From: SYAC01 sp046048055
GTDB lineage: Bacteria > Planctomycetota > Phycisphaerae > Phycisphaerales > SM1A02
Assembly: GCA_046048055.1 (NCBI GenBank)
Contig: JBJOGW010000093.1
Span: 1 to 26,712, forward strand
DNA: 26,712 nucleotides
Direction of reading: 5' to 3'
Shown one piece after another: positions 15,026 through 22,923 of this stretch; position 1 is the stretch's first letter, and each line of letters opens with the position of its first letter. The notes under the pieces were generated by a model. That model did no database searches. It worked only from the letters and a program-made list of their open reading frames with translations, and was not told where the DNA came from. The position numbers and the translations under genes were made by a program.

Positions 15026-15625
15026 CTACATCGGTTCGAGCGGCTGTGCCGCCACAACGTCGCTTGCCGTGGCGATCCACTCCACGCGGTGATCGTGCGC
15101 CGCGCAAGGCACCATTGGAACCCGCTGCACGCCATGACACACCCCCACGGAGGCGGCGGAGCGGGCAAGCCGAGGCAGGAAGCGGTCGTAGTACCCACCG
15201 CCGCGGCCCAGCCTGCGACCCTGGGGATCAAAGGCCATCGCAGGCACCAGAACCACCTGCAGGGCCTCCGTGGCAACGGGCACCTGGCGCCGGGGCACCT
15301 GCACTCCCATCGCATCCAGCTCCAGATCTCCCGGGTCCAGCGACTCCAGCAGGCATGGCTCGAACAGGCCGTGCGGGCCGGCCAGCGGCACCGCCACGCG
15401 CACGCCGCGTTGCATGGCCTCGGCCAGCAGCGGTCGAACGTCCACCTCGCTCGCCAGGGGAAGGAACCCCATCACGCAGGTGGATCGCGACCACATGGGC
15501 CATGAACGGATGGCCGTGCGGATCGCCATGGACTCCGCAGCCCGGTCGGCAGGGTCGAGCGCGCGAAGGGCGGTTCGAACCCTGGTTCGAAGTTCGGCCT
15601 TCTGCTTGGGAAGCGAATCGCCCAT
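15026..15625 (-). CDS. fau: 5-formyltetrahydrofolate cyclo-ligase
   Basis: The 199-residue protein matches the family length. The enzyme uses ATP to convert 5-formyl-THF to 5,10-methenyl-THF in the cytoplasm, returning this storage form to one-carbon metabolism. The signature GRRLGRGGGYYDRFL (136-150) is complete, and the N-terminal KQKAELR (7-13) supplies the usual basic nucleotide-binding residues. PAMAFD (128-133) precedes the signature as in other members. ATG at 15625 is chosen; ATG at 15643 lies in frame but has no better ribosome site. The gene is divergent from glmS and starts the minus-strand run that continues to lgt. Confidence 0.92.
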   Translation of the reverse strand: MGDSLPKQKAELRTRVRTALRALDPADRAAESMAIRTAIRSWPMWSRSTCVMGFLPLASEVDVRPLLAEAMQRGVRVAVPLAGPHGLFEPCLLESLDPGDLELDAMGVQVPRRQVPVATEALQVVLVPAMAFDPQGRRLGRGGGYYDRFLPRLARSAASVGVCHGVQRVPMVPCAAHDHRVEWIATASDVVAAQPLEPM

Positions 15626-15677
15626 GACGGCACAGTTTCCCATTTTTTGTGCGATCCGCACGGCAGCATGCAACGGT

Positions 15678-15698
15678 AGGGAACAATTCCGGTTCCCT
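15678..15698. promoter_or_regulatory. Perfect inverted repeat upstream of glmS (candidate operator)
   Basis: AGGGAAC and GTTCCCT form a perfect 7-base dyad separated by 7 bases (15678-15684 and 15692-15698). It lies in the 152-base gap between divergent fau and glmS and overlaps the candidate -35 of the glmS promoter. Its position fits a repressor operator; a short hairpin is the alternative. Confidence 0.4.
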
Positions 15699-15721
15699 TG
15701 GTCAACCTGCCCTGCTACTTT
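15693..15721 (+). promoter_or_regulatory. Candidate glmS promoter with extended -10
   Basis: An extended -10-like element TGC-TACTTT (15713-15721) stands 17 bases after TTCCCT (15693-15698), about 57 bases before the glmS ATG. The -35 match is poor, and the call rests mainly on the -10 and its position. No sequence like the glmS ribozyme core is apparent in the leader. Confidence 0.35.
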
Positions 15722-15777
15722 GCCGAAGTCCATCCACCGCGGCCACGGCCGGCCGCCCCCGAAGGAGTCTCCATCGC

Positions 15778-17616
15778 ATGTGCGGAATCGTGGCGTATAT
15801 CGGTCGGCGGCAGGCAACCCCCATCCTGCTCGAGGGTCTCAAGCGGCTCGAGTACCGCGGCTACGACAGCGCTGGTTGTGCCGTGCTGCACGACGGCAAG
15901 CTCAAGGTGGGCAAGGCGGTCGGCCGGGTCCGCAACCTGGAGGACCTGATCGACCGCGAGGGCAAGTTCGACGGCACCATCGGCATCGCCCACACCCGCT
16001 GGGCCACGCACGGCGGCGTGACCGACCGCAACGCACACCCGCACCAGGATGACGCCAAGTTCGGCCACGGCATCGCGATCATCCACAACGGCATCATCGA
16101 GAACTACGCAAGCCTGAAGACCTACCTTGAGGAGAAGGGCCACGTCTTCGAGAGCGAGACCGACACCGAGGTGCTGGCGCACCTGATCGGCGAGCTCTAC
16201 AAGGGCGACCTGGAAAAGGCGGTGCAGGCGGCGCTGCGCGAGGTGACGGGCGCGTACGCCATCGCGGTGATGTGCCAGAAGGAGCCCGATGTGCTGGTGG
16301 TGGCCCGCAAGGGCAGCCCGCTCATGGTGGGCGTGGGCAAGGACGAGTACGTGGTGGCCAGCGACTCCAGCGCCATCGTGGCCCACACCACGCAGGCCCT
16401 CACGCTGGCCGACTACACCGTGGCCAGGCTCACGCGCGATTCCTTCCGAACCACCACCGTGGATGACGTTCCGGTGGACGCCCAGGTGAAGGAGCTGGAA
16501 TTCGATCTGGCCGAGATCGAGCTCGGCAACTTCGAGCACTACATGCTGAAGGAGATCCACGAGCAGCCGCGCGCCCTGCGGATGACCCTGCAGGGCCGCG
16601 TGGACACGCGCGGCGGGCAGATCGTGCTCGGCGGCGTCTCGCCCCTGGCCCGGCAACTGGCCACGGCGCGACGCGTGGTGTTCGTGGGGCAGGGCACGGC
16701 CCTGCACGCGTGCATGATCGCCACCTACCTGATGGAGGAACTGGGCAAGATTCCCAGCGACTGGGACTACGCCAGCGAGTTCCGATACCGCAACCCGATC
16801 GTGGAGGAGGGCACGGTGGTGGCTGCGGTCAGCCAGAGCGGCGAGACGGCCGACACGCTGGCCGCGCTGCAGGAGGCCAAGAGCCGTGGCGCCCTGGCGC
16901 TGGGCATCGTGAACGTGGTGGGCAGCAGCATCGCGCGCGAGACCGACGCGGGCGTGTACCTGCGCGTGGGACCCGAGATCGGCGTGGCCAGCACCAAGGC
17001 CTTCGTGGGGCAGGTGATGGTGGCCACCATGCTGGCGCTCTTCGTGGGCCGGCGGCGGTACCTCAGTGCCGACTACGTGGCGCACTTCCTGCAGAGTCTG
17101 GAGCGCATCCCTGCGGCGATCGAGCGCACGCTGCAGCAGAGCGACCACATCAAGAAGGCCACGGCCCGTTACATGGAGCGCGAGAACTGGCTGTTCCTGG
17201 GCCGCGGCCTCAACTGGCCGGTGGCGCTCGAGGGCGCGCTCAAGCTGAAGGAGATCAGCTACATCCACGCCGAGGGCATGCCCGCGGCCGAGATGAAGCA
17301 TGGCCCGATCGCCCTGATCGACAAGGGCATGCCGGTGGTGTTCGTGGCCACCCGCAACAGCCAGTACGAGAAGGTGCTGAGCAATATCCAGGAGGTGCGC
17401 AGCCGCGGGGGGCACATCATCGCGGTGGCCACCGAGGGTGACGAGCACATCAAGACCATGGCCGAGGAGGTCTTCTACGTGCCCGATGTGCCCGAACTGC
17501 TGCAGCCGCTGGTCACCGTGGTGCCGCTGCAGCTGCTCGCATACCACGCGGCGGTGATGCGCGGCAAGGACGTGGACAAGCCGCGCAATCTGGCCAAGAG
17601 CGTGACGGTCGAGTGA
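15778..17616 (+). CDS. glmS: Glutamine-fructose-6-phosphate aminotransferase (isomerising)
   Basis: GlmS makes glucosamine-6-phosphate from fructose-6-phosphate and glutamine, the entry to UDP-GlcNAc for peptidoglycan and lipopolysaccharide. The 612-residue length matches the family. The start is fixed by the N-terminal Cys2 of the glutaminase domain (MCGIVAYIG) and by AAGGAG 10 bases upstream. The class II amidotransferase domain (about 1-220) includes LEYRGYDSAG and THGG; two SIS sugar-isomerase domains follow (about 290-420 and 460-600), with SQSGETADT and GRGLNWPVALEGALKLKE segments. The C-terminus PRNLAKSVTVE is the usual GlmS end, with the conserved terminal Lys. The next gene, a GT4 enzyme, starts inside its stop codon, tying amino-sugar supply to glycan assembly. 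Confidence 0.97.
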   Translation: MCGIVAYIGRRQATPILLEGLKRLEYRGYDSAGCAVLHDGKLKVGKAVGRVRNLEDLIDREGKFDGTIGIAHTRWATHGGVTDRNAHPHQDDAKFGHGIAIIHNGIIENYASLKTYLEEKGHVFESETDTEVLAHLIGELYKGDLEKAVQAALREVTGAYAIAVMCQKEPDVLVVARKGSPLMVGVGKDEYVVASDSSAIVAHTTQALTLADYTVARLTRDSFRTTTVDDVPVDAQVKELEFDLAEIELGNFEHYMLKEIHEQPRALRMTLQGRVDTRGGQIVLGGVSPLARQLATARRVVFVGQGTALHACMIATYLMEELGKIPSDWDYASEFRYRNPIVEEGTVVAAVSQSGETADTLAALQEAKSRGALALGIVNVVGSSIARETDAGVYLRVGPEIGVASTKAFVGQVMVATMLALFVGRRRYLSADYVAHFLQSLERIPAAIERTLQQSDHIKKATARYMERENWLFLGRGLNWPVALEGALKLKEISYIHAEGMPAAEMKHGPIALIDKGMPVVFVATRNSQYEKVLSNIQEVRSRGGHIIAVATEGDEHIKTMAEEVFYVPDVPELLQPLVTVVPLQLLAYHAAVMRGKDVDKPRNLAKSVTVE

Positions 17617-18740
17617 GGCGGCCCCGCATCGCGGTCATCGCCGAGAAGTACGGCGGCATCGGTGGCAGTGAGCGTTTCGTGAAGGAGGTCACGGAGCGGC
17701 TTGCCGCGATGGGGAAGCACGAGTTTCACGTCTTCGCGAACCGGTGGGAAGCGGGGCGATCGGACATCACCTTCCACAAGGTGCCGCGCATCAAGTTCCC
17801 GCGGTTCCTGCGGCCCTGGTTCTTCACGGTCGCGGCGCAGCGCATGATCGAGCGGGGCGGGTTCGACCTGGTGCACTCGCACTGGCCAACCTTCAAGGCG
17901 GACGTGTTCAGCACGCATGGATGCCCGCATGCGTACTGGGTGAAGCACGTGCTGAAGCGCCGGCCCAACCTCTTTGACCGTGTGATGATGATGATCGACC
18001 GGCGCATGATCGCCGGTGGTGGCAATTCGGTCTTCATGCCTGTGAGCGCCTTCCTGCAGGAGCGGTTCGAGGAGGTGTTCGGCACGCTGCCGGGCGCGTG
18101 GCAGGTGGTGCACCCGGGCGTGGACGCGGAGCGTTTCGCACACGACCCGAAGGCGCGTGCCGAGATCCGGGTGAGGCACGGCATCGGAGCCGACGAGTTC
18201 GTGGTGCTGTTCGTGGGCATGAACTTCGGCCCCAAGGGGCTGGCACCGCTCATGGAGGGATTCGCCGAGTTCCGGCGCCTGCAGCCGGGCAAGTCATCGC
18301 GCCTGCTGGTGGTGGGGCGCGGGCCGGTACCGGAATTCCAGAGAAGGGCCGCGGTGCTGGGAATCGGCAAGGACGTGATCTTCGCCGGGCCGCAGGCAAC
18401 CGGCATCGAGCGCTACTACAGCGCCGCGGATGTCTTCGCGCTGCTGAGCGAGTTCGAGACATTCGGCATGGTGGTGCTCGAGGCGATGGCGGCCGGGTTG
18501 CCGGTGATCGTCAGTGATCGCATGGGGGTGCGCGACCTTGTCCGTGATGGTGAAACCGGCTTCGTCGTTCACGCCACGGAACCGGTCCCGGACTGCACCG
18601 CGGCGATGTCGCGCCTGCTCGATGAGGACACTCGCCGCGACATGGGCGAGGCGGCACGACGCATGGCGCAGGCGCATGCGTGGGCGCGCGTGGCGGACGC
18701 GGTGGAAGGGGCGTACGAGGCGCGGCTGGCGCGGCCGTGA
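17613..18740 (+). CDS. GT4-family glycosyltransferase
   Basis: The 375-residue protein is a GT-B glycosyltransferase of family GT4. The N-terminal segment EKYGGIGGSERFVKEV (11-26) is the glycine-rich loop of the acceptor domain. The C-terminal Rossmann domain has the retaining-enzyme E-x7-E pair Glu282/Glu290 within EFETFGMVVLEAMAAGLPV. It resembles WaaG/RfaG-like enzymes that extend lipopolysaccharide core or exopolysaccharide; donor and acceptor are unknown. GTG at 17613 overlaps the glmS stop (GTGA), and the start is supported because the domain begins at once. Direct coupling of a glycosyltransferase to glmS is uncommon and may point to a GlcN/GlcNAc-containing glycan, which is inference. 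Confidence 0.9.
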   Translation: MRRPRIAVIAEKYGGIGGSERFVKEVTERLAAMGKHEFHVFANRWEAGRSDITFHKVPRIKFPRFLRPWFFTVAAQRMIERGGFDLVHSHWPTFKADVFSTHGCPHAYWVKHVLKRRPNLFDRVMMMIDRRMIAGGGNSVFMPVSAFLQERFEEVFGTLPGAWQVVHPGVDAERFAHDPKARAEIRVRHGIGADEFVVLFVGMNFGPKGLAPLMEGFAEFRRLQPGKSSRLLVVGRGPVPEFQRRAAVLGIGKDVIFAGPQATGIERYYSAADVFALLSEFETFGMVVLEAMAAGLPVIVSDRMGVRDLVRDGETGFVVHATEPVPDCTAAMSRLLDEDTRRDMGEAARRMAQAHAWARVADAVEGAYEARLARP

Positions 18741-18776
18741 TGCGCCGCGTTGCTGCTACCTTCGGGTGCAAGCACC

Positions 18777-19586
18777 ATGCGACAGGCCAACCGCATCGCC
18801 TCGGCCGCGTACCTCGCCCTCGACGCGGCGCTTGACCTCGTGCGCTGGCCGCGAGGCGCGCATGTGCTGGTGGCGTGCATGCCCAAGTCGGCATCCACCT
18901 CGCTCACGAACGCGATTGGCGCGTACCCGGGGTTCCGCAAGATCGCGCTGGCCGCGGCCTTCGGCAACCGCGAGCAGGAACTGTGCCAGATCCGGCTGTC
19001 GCGCTACAACCACCGCGGCCACTATGTGGCGCAGCAGCACCTGCGCAACAGCGGCTTCACCCAGCACCTGGTCGCGCAGTACCGGCTCGCGCCGGTGGTG
19101 CTGGTTCGCGACCTGCCCGACGTGGTGCTGAGCCTGCGCGACCACCTGTATCGCGAATCGCGGGATGCGCCGATGGCGATCTTCACCGAGGCGCACCTGC
19201 GGCAGGCATCGGCGGACCTGGAGGAGACCATCGTGCGCCTTGCGATGCCGTGGTACCTCAGCTTCTATATCGGGTGGCGGCAGGATGCGCGCGCGCACTT
19301 CGTGGCCTACGAGGACCTGGTGCAGCGACCCGAGGACACGATCGTGGGCGTGCTGCGCTTCGCCGGCATCGAGCCCGATGCGACGGCCATGCCGCACGTG
19401 CTCCAGGCATTCCGCGGACCGAACAACCGCATCAACGTGGGCGTGGCCGGACGAGGGCGCGCGCTGGGACCGGCCGCCGCCACGGCGCTCGGCCGCCTGC
19501 TCGACCAGTATCCCGAGTTCGATAACGACCCGTACTTTAAGCGCATGCGCGCGACGCTGGCGGGCGCGGTCACCGGGGCGTCCTGA
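18777..19586 (+). CDS. PAPS-dependent sulfotransferase domain protein
   Basis: The 269-residue protein fits the sulfotransferase family. The 5'-phosphosulfate loop is ACMPKSASTSL (33-43), a variant of PKSGTTW, and the 3'-phosphate motif is VLVRDLPDVVLSLRDH (108-123), with Arg111 and Ser119 in the usual places. YEDLVQRPEDTI later in the chain matches the Y-E-D-L segment of the family. It should transfer sulfate from PAPS to a carbohydrate or lipid acceptor. ATG at 18777 is chosen; TTG at 18750 is in frame but unlikely. It lies 36 bases after the GT4 gene and its stop is 3 bases from the stop of the convergent GT2 gene. The acceptor may be the glycan made by the adjacent glycosyltransferases. 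Confidence 0.88.
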   Translation: MRQANRIASAAYLALDAALDLVRWPRGAHVLVACMPKSASTSLTNAIGAYPGFRKIALAAAFGNREQELCQIRLSRYNHRGHYVAQQHLRNSGFTQHLVAQYRLAPVVLVRDLPDVVLSLRDHLYRESRDAPMAIFTEAHLRQASADLEETIVRLAMPWYLSFYIGWRQDARAHFVAYEDLVQRPEDTIVGVLRFAGIEPDATAMPHVLQAFRGPNNRINVGVAGRGRALGPAAATALGRLLDQYPEFDNDPYFKRMRATLAGAVTGAS

Positions 19587-19589
19587 AGT

Positions 19590-20519
19590 TCAACGCTGGT
19601 CGGTGGGCCTGGGACGCAGCCACGCCCGCAGGTCGTGCATGCGCTTGGCGACGCTGCGCATGCGCTTGGTGACGCGCAGCGAGCGACGGTCCAGCCGATC
19701 GTGCAGCAGCCACGAGACCAGCGGACGCATGCGATGCCCGCGCGTGCCCGGTGGATGCATCAAGTCGAAGTCGGCGAGGTAGGCCTCGATCGTGGCGCTG
19801 AAGTCGGCCACGACCCCCGCCTTGCCGGTGATGCGCTGCATCGAGTCCTCCGACCGCAGGGCCTCGTTGAAATGGCGAAGCAGATACAGGTGCCCGGGTT
19901 GCGCGATGAAGGAACCGAAGAAGGCGATGTTGGCCAGCAGCACGTGGTCAGCGGCGTTGACGGGCCGAATCGGCAGCGGCGGCAGTGCGGCGCGACGGAA
20001 GAGCGAGTGCATCGGGCCCAGGTCGGATCCGATCGCGATGGACCAGAGATATCGCCGCCATGCGCCCGACCGCGGCGCGGCGATGCCGGTGTCACCATCC
20101 TGCTGGATGGGCTGGTCGGCATGGTCGATCCACTGGAAGTAGGTGAAGGATCCCGCCGCCACGGGGTCGTCGCGCAGCGCGGCAAGGTGCACGCGAAGGA
20201 AGTCGGGGTGCAGCAGGTCATGCGCGCCGACCCATCCGAAGTGGGGACTGTCGCTGGCGGCTCGAGCGAAGTCGAAGTTGAACGCTGCACCGCGATTCTC
20301 CGGATGGCGCACGTGGATGAAGCGGGGATCGTCCTTGGCCGCCGCAGCGCAGACATCGGACGTGCCGTCGGTCGAGGCATTGTCCGAGATGATCACCGCG
20401 AAGTCGCGATGGGACTGCGCCTGGATGGATCGGATGGTGCGATCGATCCAGCGAACCTCGTTGTAGGCCGGTACTCCGAGCACGACGATGTCGTGATGAA
20501 CCCGGATGTCCAACGTCAT
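19590..20519 (-). CDS. GT2-family glycosyltransferase
   Basis: The 309-residue GT-A enzyme has an N-terminal GT2 domain: VVLGVPAYNEVRWIDRTIRSI (12-32), then ISDNASTDGT (44-53) binding the nucleotide sugar. The metal-binding segment is WVGAHDLLHPD, in place of a strict DxD. The C-terminal ~90 residues are basic and helical, as in enzymes that sit on the inner membrane. It is the last gene of the CDP-sugar operon and starts with an ATGA overlap with the acyltransferase gene, so the most likely job is transfer of the modified deoxysugar to a lipid-linked or surface glycan. The donor is inferred from context only. Confidence 0.88.
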   Translation of the reverse strand: MTLDIRVHHDIVVLGVPAYNEVRWIDRTIRSIQAQSHRDFAVIISDNASTDGTSDVCAAAAKDDPRFIHVRHPENRGAAFNFDFARAASDSPHFGWVGAHDLLHPDFLRVHLAALRDDPVAAGSFTYFQWIDHADQPIQQDGDTGIAAPRSGAWRRYLWSIAIGSDLGPMHSLFRRAALPPLPIRPVNAADHVLLANIAFFGSFIAQPGHLYLLRHFNEALRSEDSMQRITGKAGVVADFSATIEAYLADFDLMHPPGTRGHRMRPLVSWLLHDRLDRRSLRVTKRMRSVAKRMHDLRAWLRPRPTDQR

Positions 20520-21166
20520 GGGCTCTCCCTGGTCGGATGCAGGTAGCGATCCGCGTACCGCTCGTTGGCGGGCTTGAAAGCGGGCCGCCCACGTTCGCCT
20601 GGAACCACGATGCAGTCCCCGGGCGTGTCGGTATTGACGAGTTGCACGCCCGGTGCGAGCACGGTGTTGGGCCGAACCCTGCATGCCCCGATCACGGCGC
20701 TGTGTGGGTAGAGCACGACGCCCTCCTCGAGCACGGGTCGGCTGTCACCGTCTCGGCCCACCGTGCAGCCCTGGTGGAAGACGCACCGAGGTCCGTAGGT
20801 GGCCTTCGCGAAGACCATGCCCACCGTGTGGCCCACGACGAACACTGGTGGCAGCTCGACCTCGTGGAACAGGTCGATGCCATGCAGTGCCTTGTTCGTG
20901 AGGAAGGCACGGACGGCATCGCGTTCGTTGCCGCGTCGCGCGAGGGCACGGGACAGGAAGTGAAGGAGGGTGGCATGGTGGCCGGACACCATCGGATCGA
21001 AACCATGGGTCGCCGACCTGACATGCGAGATGCAGTGGGTGGCCAAGTCGAGGGCTTCCGAGAGCGCCTGCGGATCGAGGCTCCATCCGGCATGGAACAC
21101 GGGGTGTGCGCACTGCATCTGGTGCGAGATCAGCCGCCCAAGATGGACCAGTGGCTCATCTTGCAT
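20516..21166 (-). CDS. Left-handed beta-helix acyltransferase, serine acetyltransferase-like
   Basis: The 216-residue protein has a helical N-terminal region (about 1-105) and a hexapeptide-repeat region (about 108-185) with CVFHQGCTVGRDG (128-140) and VLEEGVVLYPHSAVIG (145-160). This layout is like CysE-type acyltransferases. His131 in FHQG takes the place of the usual catalytic-type His in this fold. It is unlikely to be the housekeeping serine acetyltransferase, because it lies inside a sugar operon; O-acetylation of the sugar or glycan is more plausible. ATG at 21166 overlaps the NeuD-like gene by 11 bases, and its stop overlaps the GT2 start. Confidence 0.78.
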   Translation of the reverse strand: MQDEPLVHLGRLISHQMQCAHPVFHAGWSLDPQALSEALDLATHCISHVRSATHGFDPMVSGHHATLLHFLSRALARRGNERDAVRAFLTNKALHGIDLFHEVELPPVFVVGHTVGMVFAKATYGPRCVFHQGCTVGRDGDSRPVLEEGVVLYPHSAVIGACRVRPNTVLAPGVQLVNTDTPGDCIVVPGERGRPAFKPANERYADRYLHPTRESP

Positions 21167-21821
21167 GGGTCGACATCGGCTTGGCTGGAGACCCCACCAC
21201 CGTGCAGTCCGCCGGCACATCACGAGTCACCACGGCACCGGCACCCACGATCGCGCGCGCTCCGATGCGGATGCGAGGCAGCACGACGGCGCCCGCGCCG
21301 ACCATCGCGTGCGCGTCGACCGTCACGCAGCCGCACAGCGTGGCGCCGGGGGCCACGTGCACGCCGTCCGCAAGTACACATTCATGGTCCACGGTCGCGC
21401 CGTGGTTCACGATGACCATCGATCCAAGCCGGCAATCGGCGGCGACGACCGTCCGGGCGAGCACGTGCGAACCCTCTCCGATCACGGCGGTACCGGCGAT
21501 CTCCGCGGAAGGGTGGATGATCGCCGGCGTCGAGAGTCGCAGGCCTCGCAGGATCTCGCGAATCGTCATCCGATCGGCACCCCGGTGACCGCCGATCGCC
21601 ACGCCGGCGCAGGCTGCGACATGCGTCGAAGGTTGGCATTCGAGCCAGCGGCGCAGTCCCGCCTCGCCGTGCAGGATGGGGGTCCCCTCCAGGCATCGCG
21701 TGACGGAGGGATCGTTGTCCACGAGCGCGAGCACACGCGACCCACGATGCGACAGCAGATCCGCGAGCACCTTGGCGTGGCCTGCAGCACCCCACAGCAC
21801 CCAGCCTTGCACGTCAGGCAT
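21156..21821 (-). CDS. NeuD/PglD-family sugar N- or O-acyltransferase
   Basis: The 221-residue protein has the two-part NeuD/PglD layout. The N-terminal Rossmann-like domain opens with VLWGAAGHAKVLADLL (8-23) and continues to ALVDNDP. The C-terminal left-handed beta-helix has many hexapeptide repeats (SAEIAGTAVIGEGSHVLART and following), with the catalytic-type His in IVNHGATVDHEC and the closing loop VVGSPAKP. Family members N-acetylate 4-amino groups of nucleotide-linked 4-amino-4,6-dideoxy sugars (PglD, PerB) or O-acetylate sialic acid (NeuD). Following directly after a perosamine-synthase-like aminotransferase (8-base overlap), N-acylation of the new 4-amine is the natural reading. ATG at 21821 is chosen because the domain begins immediately. 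Confidence 0.87.
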   Translation of the reverse strand: MPDVQGWVLWGAAGHAKVLADLLSHRGSRVLALVDNDPSVTRCLEGTPILHGEAGLRRWLECQPSTHVAACAGVAIGGHRGADRMTIREILRGLRLSTPAIIHPSAEIAGTAVIGEGSHVLARTVVAADCRLGSMVIVNHGATVDHECVLADGVHVAPGATLCGCVTVDAHAMVGAGAVVLPRIRIGARAIVGAGAVVTRDVPADCTVVGSPAKPMSTHAR

Positions 21822-22923
21822 GCGCGGCACTCCGAAGAACCTGGGCGACCCGGTCCATGTCATCTTCCGTGATGTCGTGGTAGCTCGGCAGGTTGATCGC
21901 CCGACCGGGAATGTCCCATGCGTGGCGGTTCTGACGCTGCGGTTCGAACATCGGTAGCCCCGACAGCGGCCAGAAGAACACGCGAGCGTCAATGTTCTCG
22001 GCGGCGAACGCGGCCTGCAGCCGCTCGCGGGTCACGCCGGTCTCGGACGCGAAGACCGCCGTGGGCATCCAGGCACCGTTGATGGTGTGCGTCGGTTCCG
22101 GGTTCAGGCTCACGCCCGACAGACCCGCCAGCCGCGCACGATACCCGGCCAGAATGGCTCGCTTGCGGGCGATCAGCTGCTCGATGCGCTCCAGCTGCGC
22201 GCAGCCGATGGCCGCCTGAATGTTCGACATCTTGTACTTGAAGCCCACGGCGTCGGGCCAGAATTGCCTCGTCTGCCCGCGCGCCCGGCCATGGTTGCTC
22301 AGGGTGAGCACGCGATCGAACAGGGCGTCGTCGCTGGTCACGAACATGCCACCCTCGCCCGTGGTCAGCGTCTTGGTGCCGTGGAAGCTGAAGGCGCCGA
22401 AGGCACCGATCGAGCCGGCGCGGCGACCGCGATGCTGCGACCCGATCGCCTCGGCGGCGTCCTCGATCACCGGAAGGTCGTGGCGGTGTCCGATGTCGAG
22501 CAATGCGTCCAGGTCGCACACGTTGCCGTACAGGTGCACCGCCAGAATGGCCTTCGTGCGCGGCGTGATGGCGCGCTCGACCCGCGCCGGATCGAGGCAC
22601 CACGAGTCGGGCAGGATGTCGACGAAGACCGGCGTGGCGCCCAGGTGCACGATGGGCGCGGCGGAGGCGATCCAGTTGGTGTCCGCCAGGATCACCTCGT
22701 CGCCCGCGCCGATGCCCAGACCCGCCATCCCAAGGTGCAGCGCACCGGTGCAGCTGGAGGTGGCGATGGCGTGCTTTGCGCCCAGATGCTCCGCGAAGCC
22801 CCTCTCGAACCGCGTCAGGTACTCGTAGCAGCGCTCGCCCCAGCCGTGGGCGGCGGCGTCGGCGGCGTAACGGGCTTCCAGCTCAGTGATCGAAGGCTTG
22901 GTGTAAAGGATGCGTGGCTTCAC
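21814..22923 (-). CDS. DegT/DnrJ/EryC1 PLP-dependent sugar aminotransferase, perosamine synthase-like
   Basis: The 369-residue protein has the fold-type I aminotransferase motifs of the DegT family. Asp155 in VIEDAAEAIG contacts the PLP ring nitrogen, and Lys184 in FHGTKTLTTGEGG forms the Schiff base. Its presence separates it from RfbH-type dehydratases, which have His there. HLYGNVCDLDAL (130-141) and FKYKMSNIQAAIG are typical of GDP-perosamine synthase-like 4-aminotransferases. It should transfer an amino group from glutamate to the 4-keto carbon of a nucleotide 6-deoxysugar, here probably CDP-linked. GTG at 22923 overlaps the methyltransferase stop (GTGA). The NeuD-like gene follows with an 8-base overlap. 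Confidence 0.9.
   Translation of the reverse strand: MKPRILYTKPSITELEARYAADAAAHGWGERCYEYLTRFERGFAEHLGAKHAIATSSCTGALHLGMAGLGIGAGDEVILADTNWIASAAPIVHLGATPVFVDILPDSWCLDPARVERAITPRTKAILAVHLYGNVCDLDALLDIGHRHDLPVIEDAAEAIGSQHRGRRAGSIGAFGAFSFHGTKTLTTGEGGMFVTSDDALFDRVLTLSNHGRARGQTRQFWPDAVGFKYKMSNIQAAIGCAQLERIEQLIARKRAILAGYRARLAGLSGVSLNPEPTHTINGAWMPTAVFASETGVTRERLQAAFAAENIDARVFFWPLSGLPMFEPQRQNRHAWDIPGRAINLPSYHDITEDDMDRVAQVLRSAAHA

Noticed and set aside
15572..15592. GGTTCGAACCC and a second GGTTCGAA, resembling tRNA T-arms
   Set aside because: They lie inside the fau coding sequence, and no acceptor, D or anticodon stem can be drawn around them.
15626..15777. A glmS ribozyme in the glmS leader
   Set aside because: No recognisable ribozyme core is visible between the likely transcription start and the ATG, and only about 50 bases of leader are available.
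15715..17547. A 610-codon minus-strand open frame across glmS
   Set aside because: It is the His/Leu/Gln-rich shadow of a clear glmS gene; no signature or ribosome site supports it.
18740..18835. A 31-codon frame starting at ATG in TGATG at the GT4 stop
   Set aside because: It is Arg/His-rich, overlaps the sulfotransferase gene out of frame and has no other support; the ATG is probably chance.
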